From: Sphingobacterium oryzagri
GTDB lineage: Bacteria; Bacteroidota; Bacteroidia; Sphingobacteriales; Sphingobacteriaceae
Length of the DNA: 64,000 bases
Reading direction: 5' to 3'
NCBI RefSeq assembly: GCF_028736175.1
Contig: NZ_CP117880.1
Span: 1,550,001-1,614,000, forward strand
Shown here: in pieces, positions 17,078 to 26,890 of the stretch
Position numbering within the stretch: the stretch's first letter is position 1
How the letters are laid out: every line of letters starts with the position of its first letter
Program-made: the position numbers and the translations under genes
Notes under the pieces: generated by a model
Seen by the model: the letters and a program-made list of their open reading frames with translations, nothing else
What the model was told of the DNA's origin: nothing
Database searches by the model: none

Positions 17078-18181
17078 TTAATATCCTTGCGCGATTTCTG
17101 GAAGAAATTTATTCCAATCGACGTTGCCGGTCTTTTCGCCAAGCCTCACCATGATCAGATTTTTACTGGGGTTTACATAGATAAACTGCCCGAGTATACC
17201 TTTTGCCATAAAATCGCCTTCTTTTGTAGGCAACCACCATTGGTATTGATAAAACCAAGCGCTACCGTCGCTAGTGTCTATTTTAGTCGATTCACGTACC
17301 CATTTTTCCGATACGATTTGGCGGTCTCCCGACTTGCCTTTGTTGAGATAAAGTCGGCCGATTTTCGCAAAATCTCTCGCTCGCGCATTGACGCAGCAAA
17401 ATGTTTTTTCCAGTCCATCTTTTTTACGATCGATGCTCCAGCTTGCTTTGTATTCCATTCCGAGCGGCTGCCATACTTTTTCTTCGAGATAGGTGCTTAC
17501 CGTCTTGTTTTTTAATGCTCTTTCCAATACCAGGCCTAGTAGCTGCGTTTGTCCGCTGGTGTATCGAAATCTTTCGCCAGGTTGCTCCGCTAACTTCAAC
17601 TTATTGATCGCTTTGCGCAGATTATTGCCGTAGTAAAACGTAGCGACATGACCGAACGGATTTTGGTAACCCTCATTAAAATCTAAGCCGGATGTCATTT
17701 GCAATAAATGACGGATCTTGACAGCCGCAAAGCCGTTGGGCAGCAGTTCCGGAATATAATTGGTAATCGGTTCATCTACCGATTTAATAAGTCCTTCGTC
17801 AATCGCAATACCGATCAACAACGAGGTAATAGACTTCGCCATTGAAAAGGAGGCAACGATTGACGCTTGCGAATAATCATTGAAATAGTTTTCGTACTGA
17901 ATGCTATCGTTTTGAATGACTAAGAAAGCGACGGTATGGTTGTCGATTAGATATTGATCGAATGGATAATCTTTTCCTTCCAGTTCCACCTTTTTGGGTG
18001 TTCTTGGGTTTTCCGATTGGGCAAATACAAACGGTGTGGATGATGTATTTATTTCACGTGATGGAAAGATTTTATAATCAGTTATATTGGCATAATTGTA
18101 CACCACAAAGCGGGTTAGCTTACAAGAATGCACGACTACCATAGTTAACAATAGCCCGATAAAAAGAAAACGTGATTTCAT
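17078..18181 (-). CDS. Beta-lactamase-fold serine hydrolase (lipoprotein)
   Basis: A 367-residue protein with a lipobox near V-V-H-S-C (about residue 20). The class C beta-lactamase / penicillin-binding fold is shown by the S-x-x-K motif F-S-M-A-K-S-I-T-S-L-L (about residues 112-122), the Y-x-x motif R-Y-T-S-G-Q-T (about residue 208), and a late G-x-x-G-Q region (K-G-I-L-G-Q-F). These enzymes include D-aminopeptidases and esterases. The frame extends to 18238, but M-K-S-R-F-L-F at 18181 starts the signal peptide. It stands alone. Antibiotic hydrolysis cannot be inferred from the fold. Confidence 0.9.
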   Translation of the reverse strand: MKSRFLFIGLLLTMVVVHSCKLTRFVVYNYANITDYKIFPSREINTSSTPFVFAQSENPRTPKKVELEGKDYPFDQYLIDNHTVAFLVIQNDSIQYENYFNDYSQASIVASFSMAKSITSLLIGIAIDEGLIKSVDEPITNYIPELLPNGFAAVKIRHLLQMTSGLDFNEGYQNPFGHVATFYYGNNLRKAINKLKLAEQPGERFRYTSGQTQLLGLVLERALKNKTVSTYLEEKVWQPLGMEYKASWSIDRKKDGLEKTFCCVNARARDFAKIGRLYLNKGKSGDRQIVSEKWVRESTKIDTSDGSAWFYQYQWWLPTKEGDFMAKGILGQFIYVNPSKNLIMVRLGEKTGNVDWNKFLPEIAQGY

Positions 18182-18423
18182 AAGCGCAACTCCTATGTGA
18201 TGAACAATTCGTTGCTTGAAGTTACTGTTTTCTAACAATAATCCAAAGGATAAAGTGGAGTTTCCGACGATGGTTTTTAACGGTCAATTTTGTGTCTAAT
18301 TTTTACATGTTCCGCCTATTTTGCTAGATAACCTGCGGGTAGTACCGATATTTGTCAACAAATAGATTTGTTAAAACAAGATAGCTTTCTTTTTGTACTA
18401 TTATTTGAACAAAACAACATATT

Positions 18424-19056
18424 ATGGCTTTATTAGAAGATTTAAACTGGCGACATGCCACCAAGGCTTACGACATAAACAAAAAAGTAAGTGATGAAGA
18501 TATTGCGCGTATCGTGGAAGCAGCACGGCTCGCGCCGAGTTCATCCGGATTGCAGCCATTTCGGGTTGCGGTAATTTCTGATCAGGCTGTCAAAGAAAAA
18601 CTCGCCAAAGGAGCATTCAATCCGGAATGTATGCGTGAATGTTCTCATGTGTTGGTGTTTGCCGCTTGGGATGAATACACAGAAGAACGTATCGATACGA
18701 TTTACGATAAAACGACGGACGAGCGCGATTTGCCAAGAGGACGATTTAGCAGCTATACCGATATGATCAAACAACTGTATGCCGGACAAACAGCAGAAGA
18801 GCATTTTACGCATGCGGCAAAGCAAGCTTATATTGCCTTTGGGTTGGCGCTGGCGCAAGCGGCAGAATTACGGATAGATAGCACGCCGGCCGAAGGTTTT
18901 GACCAGGCGGTGGTTGACGATGTGCTAGCGTTGCGCGAGCATGGCTTACGCAGTGTTTTAGTTTTGTACGTAGGTTACCGCGATGCTGAGCGCGATTGGT
19001 TGGCGCCCATGAAAAAAGTGCGTAACGATACGGAAGACTTTGTACTTCTATATTAA
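18424..19056 (+). CDS. NAD(P)H-dependent nitroreductase-family oxidoreductase
   Basis: A 210-residue cytoplasmic protein of the NfsB/FRase I type. The FMN phosphate site is near W-R-H-A-T-K-A-Y-D (residues 9-17), followed by A-A-R-L-A-P-S-S-S-G-L-Q-P-F-R-V (about 32-47) and A-Y-I-A-F-G-L-A-L-A-Q-A-A-E-L (about 137-151). The C-terminus has V-L-Y-V-G-Y-R-D. It reduces nitro compounds, quinones or flavins with NAD(P)H. It is a single gene with a terminator directly after it. A second, lipidated nitroreductase lies at 57.4 kb and is clearly a separate subfamily. Confidence 0.9.
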   Translation: MALLEDLNWRHATKAYDINKKVSDEDIARIVEAARLAPSSSGLQPFRVAVISDQAVKEKLAKGAFNPECMRECSHVLVFAAWDEYTEERIDTIYDKTTDERDLPRGRFSSYTDMIKQLYAGQTAEEHFTHAAKQAYIAFGLALAQAAELRIDSTPAEGFDQAVVDDVLALREHGLRSVLVLYVGYRDAERDWLAPMKKVRNDTEDFVLLY

Positions 19057-19087
19057 CAAAAGAGGAGCTTAAGCTCCTCTTTTGTAT
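19055..19087. terminator. Bidirectional rho-independent terminator
   Basis: The stem AAAGAGGAGCTTAAGCTCCTCTTT is an almost perfect palindrome between the convergent nitroreductase and ABC-F genes. Confidence 0.88.
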
Positions 19088-19105
19088 TGATTAAGATAGG
19101 GGATT

Positions 19106-21019
19106 TTAGCCTTCCAATTCCATGATTTCGCTGGCCAAATCTTCCCAATCATCTTGCAATTTTTGGAATGCTGCTTTCGCAGAATTATAACTCCGTGTCG
19201 CTTCCTGCAATTTTTGCGCGTCTGCATACACTTCTTCCTTAGCCAGGTGGAGCTCAAGCTGTTTAAGTGTTTCTTCTTCGCTACCTATTTGCTGCTCAAG
19301 CTGCGCAAGTTCTTTGTTTTTGCGTTGTAAAAGCTTGTTTTTGTCTTCTGATAGTGGTGCTTTCTCTTTTTTAGGTTCTTCTTTGACTGTATTTTTCTCC
19401 TGCTTAATTTCCGGCTTGACCACACGTTTCGAATTCCAGGCTTCAAACTCTTCGTAGGTGCCAGGATATTCTTTTATTTCTTTGTTCTCTATAAACCAAA
19501 TTTTGTTGGCCACGTGATCCAGAAAATATCGATCGTGGGACACGACGATCAACGTACCTTCGTACTGTTGTAATGCCTGAATCAGGATATTTACTGAAGC
19601 CATATCCAAGTGGTTGGTCGGCTCATCCAGCACCAAAAAGTTCGCGTCGGCGGTCAAGGCTTTGGCTAGTGCTACCCGAGATTTCTCGCCACCCGAAAGC
19701 ACCTTGATTTTCTTGAATACATCATCGCCAGTGAATAAAAAGCAGCCTAAAATCGACCGTAATTCGGTTTCGGTGTGCTTCGGCGCAAAAGTGACCAGCT
19801 CTTGCAGCAAATTGTTTTCCAGATGTAAGGCTTCCAGTTGGTGCTGCGCAAAGAATGTTTGCGAAACATTATGTCCTTTGGTACTCGTTCCTTGATAATC
19901 CTTGTCGGCATCAGCCACGATTCGTAACAAAGTCGATTTTCCCTTACCATTGGCTCCGATCAGCGCAATTTTATCGCCTTTTTCGATGATTGCTCCGGTA
20001 TCTCGGAGAATTTCCAGATTGGGGTATGATTTCGAAAGATGCTCTAGCGTGACGACGTGTCGACCAGAAGGTTTAGAAAATTTAAAGCTAAAGTTTACCG
20101 CTGGGTTATCATCGTCCACATCGTCAATTTTCTCCATACGATCCAAAGCTTTGATGCGCGACTGTACCATCTTGGCTTTGCTGGCTTTTGCACGAAAGCG
20201 CTCGATGAGCTTTTCTTCTTGTTTGATTTTTGCCTGCTGGTTTTTGAATTGGTTCCCCTGAATCTCTTCCCGCAGTGATTTCTCTTCCAGGTAGAAAGTG
20301 TAATTTCCGGCATAGGTGGTTAACTTACCTTTGCGGGATTCTACCGTTTTATTGATAATACGATCTAAAAAATACCGGTCGTGCGATACAATCACAATCG
20401 AGCCTTCGAAAGCTTGTAAGTAATTTTCCAGCCATTTAATCGACGGAAGATCCAAGTGGTTGGTCGGCTCATCCAGCAATAAAATATCAGGCGTTTGCAA
20501 TAAGATACGCGCCAACATCACGCGCATGCGCCATCCGCCAGAGAATGTAGCTAACGGACGTTGTTGCTCTTCTTCTGAAAAACCTAAACCGGCAAGGATT
20601 TCATGCGCCCTAAACTCGATACTGTAACCATCTAGCGCTTCAAATTCCAGCTGTTTGTCACTGAGCTTATTTAACACCTCATCCGAGTAATCGGTTTCCA
20701 ACTTTTGCAACAGTACTTCAATTTCTGCGTGCAACTGGTTTTGACGCTCAAACGCTTCCATGGCGACATGCAAAATGCTTTTTTCCGAATGGTAAGACAG
20801 CAAATCCTGGTTTAGATAACCTATTTTCAAGTCTTTAGCCATGGAAATCGATCCCGACGTCGGACTATAATCGCCCACGATCAATTTAAGCAAGGTCGAT
20901 TTGCCGGCGCCATTGGCGCCGATAAGGCCTGCCTTATCGCCTGGTTTTATATGCCAATTGGCTTCGTCATACAGCGCACGTGAGCCAATTTCAAACGTTA
21001 AATTATTAATTGATATCAT
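19106..21019 (-). CDS. ABC-F family ATPase
   Basis: A 637-residue soluble protein with two ABC cassettes and no membrane segments. The first Walker A is G-A-N-G-A-G-K-S-T at residues 34-42, with signature F-S-G-G-W-R-M-R-V and Walker [13 protein letters not shown]. The second Walker A is G-A-N-G-K-G-K-S-T, with signature [11 protein letters not shown]. The linker between cassettes ([19 protein letters not shown]) is the ABC-F P-site tRNA interaction motif, and the C-terminus is a coiled coil (about 530-630). It acts on ribosomes; the layout is closest to the Uup/YheS branch. Its start is 50 bases from the divergent pyrD start. Confidence 0.93.
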   Translation of the reverse strand: MISINNLTFEIGSRALYDEANWHIKPGDKAGLIGANGAGKSTLLKLIVGDYSPTSGSISMAKDLKIGYLNQDLLSYHSEKSILHVAMEAFERQNQLHAEIEVLLQKLETDYSDEVLNKLSDKQLEFEALDGYSIEFRAHEILAGLGFSEEEQQRPLATFSGGWRMRVMLARILLQTPDILLLDEPTNHLDLPSIKWLENYLQAFEGSIVIVSHDRYFLDRIINKTVESRKGKLTTYAGNYTFYLEEKSLREEIQGNQFKNQQAKIKQEEKLIERFRAKASKAKMVQSRIKALDRMEKIDDVDDDNPAVNFSFKFSKPSGRHVVTLEHLSKSYPNLEILRDTGAIIEKGDKIALIGANGKGKSTLLRIVADADKDYQGTSTKGHNVSQTFFAQHQLEALHLENNLLQELVTFAPKHTETELRSILGCFLFTGDDVFKKIKVLSGGEKSRVALAKALTADANFLVLDEPTNHLDMASVNILIQALQQYEGTLIVVSHDRYFLDHVANKIWFIENKEIKEYPGTYEEFEAWNSKRVVKPEIKQEKNTVKEEPKKEKAPLSEDKNKLLQRKNKELAQLEQQIGSEEETLKQLELHLAKEEVYADAQKLQEATRSYNSAKAAFQKLQDDWEDLASEIMELEG

Positions 21020-21069
21020 TGGCTACAAAAGTAATGAATATTTCTGCTTCTTTGGCTACCTTTGCAGAT

Positions 21070-22104
21070 ATGTACAAACTAGTCAAACCGTTGTTCTTTT
21101 CGATGAATCCGGAGATGGCTCACCATCAAGTTACCGGAGGTCTACGTAAATTTAATAAAATATGGGGCGCAAAAACGCTGCTCAAATCGATATATGCTGT
21201 AGAAGATAAGCGATTAGAACGCGAAGTGTTTGGCTTGAAGTTTAAAAATCCGGTTGGTCTTGCTGCAGGATTTGATAAAAATGCAGAATACATCGAAGAA
21301 ATGGCCGGATTAGGTTTCGGGTTTATCGAGATTGGCACAGTAACGCCGCGCCCGCAGCCCGGCAACGATAAGCCGCGTATGTTTCGATTGGTACAAGATG
21401 CGGGCTTGATCAATCGCATGGGCTTTAACAACCAGGGCGCAGATGTGGCTGCCGCACGATTGCAACAACTAACTGATCGAAAGAACCTCATCATCGGTGG
21501 TAATATCGGCAAAAACAAATTGACGCCAAATGAGGAGGCTGTCAATGATTATATCTATTGCTTCAACGCTTTATTTGACGGTGTTGATTATTTTGTGGTT
21601 AACGTCAGCTCGCCCAATACGCCCGGCCTGCGCGATCTGCAAGAGAAAGAACCTTTAAAGCATATCTTGCATACGTTGCAACAACTCAATATTAGTAAAG
21701 CTGTACAAAAGCCAATTCTATTGAAGATTGCGCCTGATCTTACGAATTCGCAGTTGGATGACATTGTAGAAATCGTAACCGAAACGCAAATCGCAGGCGT
21801 CATTGCGACAAATACCACGATCGCTCGTGACGGCTTACAAAGCGAGCCTACTTTGGTGAAAGAGATGGGCGGCGTGAGTGGTAAACCGCTGACAAAGCGC
21901 TCCACAGAAGTAATTCGCTATTTATCCAAGAAATCAAATGGCTCTTTTCCGATAATCGGTGTTGGCGGAATCCATTCTGGCCAAGATGCGTTGGACAAAA
22001 TAGCAGCAGGAGCGAGTCTTGTTCAGTTGTATACCGGGTTTATCTATGAAGGACCCGCTTTAGTAAGCCAGATTTGTAAAACGTTATTACGCCAGCCTTC
22101 TTAG
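21070..22104 (+). CDS. pyrD: Dihydroorotate dehydrogenase, quinone-dependent (class 2)
   Basis: A 344-residue protein. The N-terminal amphipathic region [15 protein letters not shown] for membrane contact is typical of class 2. FMN and orotate residues follow: [10 protein letters not shown] (about residues 64-73), N-R-M-G-F-N-N-Q-G (about 116-124), [10 protein letters not shown] with Ser as the catalytic base (about 178-187), and G-V-G-G-I near the end. It oxidises dihydroorotate to orotate in pyrimidine synthesis. The frame runs upstream into the ABC-F gene, but the family start is at 21070. A TACCTTTG box at 21057-21064 is too close to act with a normal leader. Confidence 0.95.
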   Translation: MYKLVKPLFFSMNPEMAHHQVTGGLRKFNKIWGAKTLLKSIYAVEDKRLEREVFGLKFKNPVGLAAGFDKNAEYIEEMAGLGFGFIEIGTVTPRPQPGNDKPRMFRLVQDAGLINRMGFNNQGADVAAARLQQLTDRKNLIIGGNIGKNKLTPNEEAVNDYIYCFNALFDGVDYFVVNVSSPNTPGLRDLQEKEPLKHILHTLQQLNISKAVQKPILLKIAPDLTNSQLDDIVEIVTETQIAGVIATNTTIARDGLQSEPTLVKEMGGVSGKPLTKRSTEVIRYLSKKSNGSFPIIGVGGIHSGQDALDKIAAGASLVQLYTGFIYEGPALVSQICKTLLRQPS

Positions 22105-22177
22105 TGCGTATTTATGGGGTTATATTGTTGAAATACGTTACGACTGCCACAACCTTATTGTAAAGAATACAAAATAA

Positions 22178-22208
22178 GAAATCCCCGATATATGTCGGGG
22201 ATTTCTGT
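22178..22208. terminator. Bidirectional rho-independent terminator
   Basis: The stem AGAAATCCCCGA / TCGGGGATTTCT separates convergent pyrD (+) and the repeat-protein gene (-). Confidence 0.85.
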
Positions 22209-22235
22209 ATAATGAAATATCCTCTTCATTTTAAA

Positions 22236-23114
22236 TTATCCTTCTAAAAAATCTTCCTCTTTTGCGTTAATCGCACGTTCCTTAATTGCCACAGCCTCGA
22301 AAGATAAGACGTGTGCATTTGTCGACCGCATTACAGGAGCATCGATTACGGCAAAAGTTGTGGAGTCTACAGCGCTAGAATCTGTATGCGCGAATAATGC
22401 AGAATCCACAGCGTTTGAGTCTATAGCCGCGAAAATTGCCGAGTCTACAGCGCCAGAATCTGTATGCGCAAATCGTGCAGAATCCACCGCGTTTGAGTCG
22501 ATAGCTGCAAAAATTGCCGAGTCTACAGCGGTAGAATCTGTATGCGCGAATAATGCAGAATCCACCGCGTTTGAGTCGATAGCTGCGAAAATTGCCGAGT
22601 CTACCGTGCTAGAGTCCGCAAATGCAAATAGCGCAGAATCCACCGCGTTTGAGTCGATAGCGGCGAAAGTTGCCGAGTCTACCGTGCTAGAGTCCGCAAA
22701 TGCAAATTGTGCGGAATCCACCGCGTTCGAGTCGATAGCGGCGAAAGTTGCCGAGTCTATAGCGCTAGAATCTGTATACGCAAATCGTGCAGAATCCACC
22801 GCGTTTGAGTCGATAGCGGCGAAAGTTGCCGAGTCTACAGCGCTAGAGTCTGTATACGCAAATATTGCAGAATCCACCGCGTTTGAGTCGATAGCGGCGA
22901 AAGTTGCCGAGTCTACAGCGCTAGAATCTGTATGCGCAAATCGTGCAGAATCCAACGCGTTTGAATCGATAGCTGCGAAAGCTGCGGAGTCTACCATGCT
23001 AGAGTCCTTACTTGATTTAGCCCAATTGTTATGATCGGTATTTGCAAAGTGTGTGCTGGCTATTAAGCCTGTGCCTACTGCGATTAGCAGATTGAAAACG
23101 ATTAACTTCTTCAT
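22236..23114 (-). CDS. Exported protein with 13-residue tandem repeats
   Basis: A 292-residue protein: signal peptide (about residues 1-20), then 16 copies of a 13-residue unit arranged as eight 26-residue pairs (about residues 46-253), then a non-repetitive tail of about 39 residues. The paired units read F-A-A-I-D-S-N-A-V-D-S-A-x and F-A-x-x-D-S-S-A-V-D-S-A-x. Phe, Asp-Ser and Val-Asp-Ser-Ala are kept in register, with x variable (R, I, Q, L, T). The regular Phe/Val/Ala spacing suggests a beta-solenoid or fibre stalk, and the Asp/Ser content could bind calcium. The opposite strand is also open over the repeats, a by-product of the periodic codons. I do not recognise a named family. Confidence 0.82.
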   Translation of the reverse strand: MKKLIVFNLLIAVGTGLIASTHFANTDHNNWAKSSKDSSMVDSAAFAAIDSNALDSARFAHTDSSAVDSATFAAIDSNAVDSAIFAYTDSSAVDSATFAAIDSNAVDSARFAYTDSSAIDSATFAAIDSNAVDSAQFAFADSSTVDSATFAAIDSNAVDSALFAFADSSTVDSAIFAAIDSNAVDSALFAHTDSTAVDSAIFAAIDSNAVDSARFAHTDSGAVDSAIFAAIDSNAVDSALFAHTDSSAVDSTTFAVIDAPVMRSTNAHVLSFEAVAIKERAINAKEEDFLEG

Positions 23115-23879
23115 GACATTTTATTTTTGATAAAACAATTAATTATTAACGTTTACTTAACTCAAATGTACGGTAATTAGTTCTTGAATTGTAACAAACT
23201 TGTTGTTAAATGTTTGTTAAAAAATTTTGGATGTCTCTTTAAGGTTGTTTAAAGCCTATTTTTGGTTTAAGAACTTTTGATTTTATTTTTTTTAGGGGTA
23301 GTGATGTGTTATGGCTGTGTTTTTATTCGTTTTCCGTTTGATGTGGCTGTGCAAACCGTCTGTTGTATGTTTTTGTTGTTGGTTTTTTTATTGTTTTTAA
23401 TAAAGTTGCAGAATTTTCCTATGTATGTATTAATAATGTCCTGTAGGTTACTGTTTTTGTTTCTTTTTGAGGATCGTGTAGTGGTTAGAATTGGAGTATT
23501 TTGATTTTTTTCTTTGCAAGCTACCGTGATTTTTGATTTTTCATGATGTTTCTTTTGGGTTAAATTTCGGGTTTTTGTTGCCTGAGCGTTGCGGTATACG
23601 GAGTCGCTTAAGCGGCTCCAATAGTACTTCACAGCTTGTCAGGACATCGCCAAGTTAACGAAGTATTGCACCGCTCAAGTGCAATACATCCTGTCATGAA
23701 GTGGCTGTGGTCGAAATGGTTTTCGTGCCTTAGATTTTTTTGATTTTAATAACGTATTTTTGCCCTGTAGAAGTAACTAAGCTGTTGGTCGGGCAAAATT
23801 TGTTTAATGATAACTAGAATACGTTTACAGCTTGTGCCGATTAATGGGTAACTTTATAGTGTATTAATAAGAAGCAATT
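23115..23879. other. Gene-free 765-base region with a cluster of dyads
   Basis: No supportable ORF. The first 480 bases are T-rich and low in complexity. At 23600-23702 there is a cluster of inverted repeats: GGAGTCGCTT/AAGCGGCTCC at 23600-23619 (one G-T pair) and a perfect GTATTGCAC/GTGCAATAC at 23663-23687. The second is enclosed by ACTTCA..CAGGA (23626-23644) against TCCTG..GAAGT (23689-23702). Downstream is a TATTTTTG box at 23755-23762, a plausible -7 element for the aldehyde dehydrogenase gene, though no -33 TTG is well spaced. The structured part could be a long leader or a degraded repeat; it does not match the arrays at 10.4 and 41.9 kb. Confidence 0.5.
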
Positions 23880-25508
23880 ATGTTAAAAGGATTTTTTAAT
23901 GTTCCTACGGTAACAAACGAGCCAGTAAATTCGTATGCGCCGGGAACAAAAGAAAGAGCATTATTGGAAGCTGCCATTCAGGAAGCAAGAGCGCAAGAGG
24001 TAGATATTCCGATGTATATCGGTGGAAAAGAGATTCGTACAGAGGATAAAGGTAAGTTAACCCCTCCGCACGATCATCAACATGTGTTGGGTTACTACCA
24101 TAAAGGCACCAAAACACATGTTAATCAGGCTATCGACGCAGCCTTGGCGGCCAAAGAATATTGGGAGAATCTGGCATGGGAGCAACGTGCAGCGATTTTC
24201 TTGAAAGCGGCTGAGTTGGCATCGACGAAATATCGTTACAAATTGAATGCAGCAACGATGTTAGGGCAGTCAAAAAATGCTTATCAGGCAGAGATTGACG
24301 CGGCTTGTGAGTTGACCGACTTTTTGCGCTTCAACGTGTCTTACATGACTGAAATCTATGCACAACAGCCGCCTGCAAATAGTAAAGGTATCTGGAATAG
24401 GGTAGAGCAACGTCCGTTGGAAGGATTTGTATTTGCGCTAACGCCATTTAATTTCACAGCTATCGCGGGTAATTTACCGGCTTGTGTAGCGATGATGGGA
24501 AATGTGGTGGTTTGGAAGCCAGCAGATACGCAGATTTACTCGGCAAAAGTGTTGATGGATATTTTTAACGAAGCTGGTTTGCCTGATGGCGTTATCAACC
24601 TGGTATACGTCTTTGGTCCGGATGCAGGTGAGGTGATTTTTAAACATCCGGATTTTGCGGGTATACATTTTACTGGATCGACAGGCGTTTTCCAGGACAT
24701 CTGGAAAACAATCGGTCAAAACATTCATCAGTATAAAACCTATCCACGTATTGTGGGCGAAACCGGTGGTAAAGATTTTATCTTGGCGCATCCATCGGCT
24801 GATTTAGCTGTGTTAAATACAGCGTTAGTGCGTGGTGCATTTGAATACCAAGGTCAAAAATGTTCGGCGGCTTCACGCGCATATGTTCCACAATCGTTAT
24901 GGTCAGATTTGCGTGCGAAAATGGAGCAAGATGTGGCTTCTTTTAAAATTGGCGGTACAGAAGATTTCGGTAATTTTATCAATGCCGTTATCGACGAGAA
25001 AGCTTTTGATAAGATCACATCTTATATCGAACGAGCTAAAAATAGTGCGGATGCAGAGGTTATTATTGGTGGTGAGTATGATAAAACGAAAGGTTATTTC
25101 ATTCATCCAACGGTTATTCTTGCTAAAACAGCAGACTATGAAACGTTATCTGAAGAGCTTTTTGGTCCGGTTTTGACGATCTACGTATACGAAGATGCAA
25201 AATGGTCAGAAACCTTGGAGCTGGTCGACAAAACATCGATTTACGCATTAACGGGCGCTGTTATTTCCCAAGATCGTTACGCGATTGAAGAGGCAACGAA
25301 AGCGTTGCGCAATGCGGCGGGTAACTTCTATATCAATGATAAATGTACAGGCGCTGTCGTTGGCCAGCAACCATTTGGTGGTGCGCGTGGTTCCGGTACA
25401 AACGATAAAGCGGGTTCGATGATCAATTTGTTGCGTTGGGTTTCTCCGCGCACGATCAAAGAGACATTTAATCCAGATACGGACTATCGCTACCCATTTT
25501 TGGGATAA
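23880..25508 (+). CDS. pruA: L-glutamate gamma-semialdehyde dehydrogenase (P5C dehydrogenase)
   Basis: A 542-residue member of the aldehyde dehydrogenase superfamily. The length and N-terminus (P-V-N-S-Y-A-P-G-T-K-E-R) match the single-function 1-pyrroline-5-carboxylate dehydrogenase group. The catalytic Glu is in I-V-G-E-T-G-G-K-D (about residues 286-294) and the nucleophile in G-Q-K-C-S-A-A-S-R (about residues 322-330). The NAD loop F-T-G-S-T-G-V-F is near residue 262. It oxidises glutamate semialdehyde to glutamate in proline breakdown. No proline dehydrogenase is next to it. It probably has its own promoter, since the 765 bases upstream hold no gene. Confidence 0.95.
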   Translation: MLKGFFNVPTVTNEPVNSYAPGTKERALLEAAIQEARAQEVDIPMYIGGKEIRTEDKGKLTPPHDHQHVLGYYHKGTKTHVNQAIDAALAAKEYWENLAWEQRAAIFLKAAELASTKYRYKLNAATMLGQSKNAYQAEIDAACELTDFLRFNVSYMTEIYAQQPPANSKGIWNRVEQRPLEGFVFALTPFNFTAIAGNLPACVAMMGNVVVWKPADTQIYSAKVLMDIFNEAGLPDGVINLVYVFGPDAGEVIFKHPDFAGIHFTGSTGVFQDIWKTIGQNIHQYKTYPRIVGETGGKDFILAHPSADLAVLNTALVRGAFEYQGQKCSAASRAYVPQSLWSDLRAKMEQDVASFKIGGTEDFGNFINAVIDEKAFDKITSYIERAKNSADAEVIIGGEYDKTKGYFIHPTVILAKTADYETLSEELFGPVLTIYVYEDAKWSETLELVDKTSIYALTGAVISQDRYAIEEATKALRNAAGNFYINDKCTGAVVGQQPFGGARGSGTNDKAGSMINLLRWVSPRTIKETFNPDTDYRYPFLG

Positions 25509-25536
25509 TAAGCCCCGTCTTTTTGATTTTATTTTT

Positions 25537-25566
25537 TGGGCATCCTACAGGATGCCCAATTTTTTC
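25537..25566 (+). terminator. Rho-independent terminator of pruA
   Basis: The stem TTGGGCATCC / GGATGCCCAA with loop TACA is followed by TTTTTT. The AraC regulator starts 21 bases later. Confidence 0.9.
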
Positions 25567-25586
25567 TTACTCTTGTAAGGCCGATT

Positions 25587-26471
25587 ATGAAAAACCTTGA
25601 TTTGAGAAAACCGCTAGAGTTTACTGTGCCGGCGCATGGCGATGGGGCCTTCTATGTAATGGAGGATATCGGAACCGACTTTTACGGCTACTATCATCGG
25701 CATCGTGAATTTCAGCTCAGCTATATTGTTAAGGGGAGAGGATCGCTTGTATTGGGCAATTTGGTAAGGCCTTGTTCGGAAAATGAAGTTTTTCTGATCA
25801 AACCCAACGATCCGCATTTGTTTTACAAAGCAGAAAGTGACGCCGAAGAAACGACGGTACATATTGTGCATCTATTTTTTTCATTGGAAAAGCTTTCCTC
25901 CTTTTTTGAGATGGAGGAACTGCACGGTATCCGTAGCTTATTTTATAATATTCCGTCTAGTAAAGTGTTATCAGCGGAAAATGGCGCTGCGATCAGGGAT
26001 TTATTCTTGCGGCTCCATCGGGAGGAAGGTGTGCCTAAATTACTGCATATTTTAACACTTTTCGAATTTTTACATAGTCAGGAGTCGCAGCTTATTTCGC
26101 TCTACTCGGGTTTGCATAAAGTTGATTTCCACGATTCAGACGGATTACGGATTAATTCGGTGGTGAAATATGCTATCGAAAACTACAAGCGGACAGTGAG
26201 TATAGAAGAGGTGTCTACGCTAGTTCATATGACACCAACGGCATTCTGCAAATTTTTTAAAAAGCGCACAAAAAAAACTTTTGTGTCTTTTTTGAATGAG
26301 ATCAGGATTGAAAAAGCTTGTCAATTGCTGCTGAATAACCGGGTGGAGAGTATTTCGGAAGCCGCCTATCAATGTGGTTTCAATACAGCGGTGCACTTCA
26401 ATCGGGTATTTAAAAATGTCATGGCCGTATCGCCCACGGTTTTCGTAGCGCAACATGCGGTAGCAAAATAA
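25587..26471 (+). CDS. AraC family transcriptional regulator
   Basis: A 294-residue protein with an N-terminal cupin-like sensor domain (H-R-H-R-E-F-Q-L-S-Y-I-V-K-G-R-G near residues 38-53, then F-L-I-K-P-N-D-P-H) and a C-terminal AraC double helix-turn-helix (about residues 190-290). The latter shows S-I-E-E-V-S-T-L-V-H-M-T-P-T-A-F-C-K-F-F and the second-helix signature I-S-E-A-A-Y-Q-C-G-F-N-T-A-V-H-F-N-R-V-F-K. The longer frame from 25536 begins inside the pruA terminator, so 25587 is used. It follows pruA but is cut off by a terminator; regulation of pruA or of a sugar system are both possible. Confidence 0.92.
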   Translation: MKNLDLRKPLEFTVPAHGDGAFYVMEDIGTDFYGYYHRHREFQLSYIVKGRGSLVLGNLVRPCSENEVFLIKPNDPHLFYKAESDAEETTVHIVHLFFSLEKLSSFFEMEELHGIRSLFYNIPSSKVLSAENGAAIRDLFLRLHREEGVPKLLHILTLFEFLHSQESQLISLYSGLHKVDFHDSDGLRINSVVKYAIENYKRTVSIEEVSTLVHMTPTAFCKFFKKRTKKTFVSFLNEIRIEKACQLLLNNRVESISEAAYQCGFNTAVHFNRVFKNVMAVSPTVFVAQHAVAK

Positions 26472-26497
26472 AAAAACAGCGATCTTAACGCTGTTTT
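26471..26497. terminator. Bidirectional rho-independent terminator
   Basis: AAAAAACAGC / GCTGTTTTTT with loop GATCTTAAC separates the AraC gene (+) from the convergent three-gene unit (-). Confidence 0.85.
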
Positions 26498-26509
26498 TTA
26501 TCTTAGAGG

Positions 26510-26890
26510 CTATTTCTTATCGCTTCCCGTTCTCTTCAAGATCATAACAGCCTCATATTTTTGGATATCATAATGTGGTGTATCCAAACTTAAGTTCGTT
26601 GGATAAGGTTTATGCTTATCGAAAAAATAAATTTTGGTCATACTGCCGTAATCATTGGTCGGAAACATATCTGCGCAGGCATCATATTTTGCATTGGTCA
26701 TGTCGCCAACGGTGACGGCGTAAATGCGTAATATTCCACCTTTATTCTGTTCGTTTCTCGTGAAGGCAACCTCTTCAAATTGTCCGGGCAGATCGCTTAT
26801 TGACGGTTGGCTGAATGCTTCCCAGATACCATAGCCCAAGATCAGTACTAAGCCGATGGCGATCCACCATATTCGTTTGTTTTTTTGCAT
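26510..26890 (-). CDS. Hypothetical membrane-anchored protein
   Basis: A 126-residue protein with one N-terminal membrane segment (I-W-W-I-A-I-G-L-V-L-I-L-G-Y-G-I at about residues 7-22) and a soluble, probably periplasmic, domain. The domain contains F-T-R-N-E-Q-N-K-G-G-I-L-R-I-Y-A-V and Y-D-A-C-A-D-M-F-P-T-N-D-Y-G. I do not recognise the family. Its ATG overlaps the stop codon of the DJ-1/PfpI gene (TAATG), so the two are translationally coupled. Confidence 0.75.
   Translation of the reverse strand: MQKNKRIWWIAIGLVLILGYGIWEAFSQPSISDLPGQFEEVAFTRNEQNKGGILRIYAVTVGDMTNAKYDACADMFPTNDYGSMTKIYFFDKHKPYPTNLSLDTPHYDIQKYEAVMILKRTGSDKK

Noticed and set aside
17078..18181. Antibiotic-resistance beta-lactamase
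   Set aside because: The S-x-x-K fold is shared with many esterases and peptidases; nothing here identifies beta-lactam hydrolysis.
21057..21064. TACCTTTG as the pyrD promoter
   Set aside because: It ends only five bases before the start codon and no TTG lies at a proper distance, so it would give an essentially leaderless transcript; left as uncertain.
22360..23034. 224-codon ORF on the plus strand opposite the 13-residue repeat protein
   Set aside because: It is open only because the antisense codons of a periodic sequence avoid stops. It has no start signal, and the minus-strand ORF has a signal peptide.
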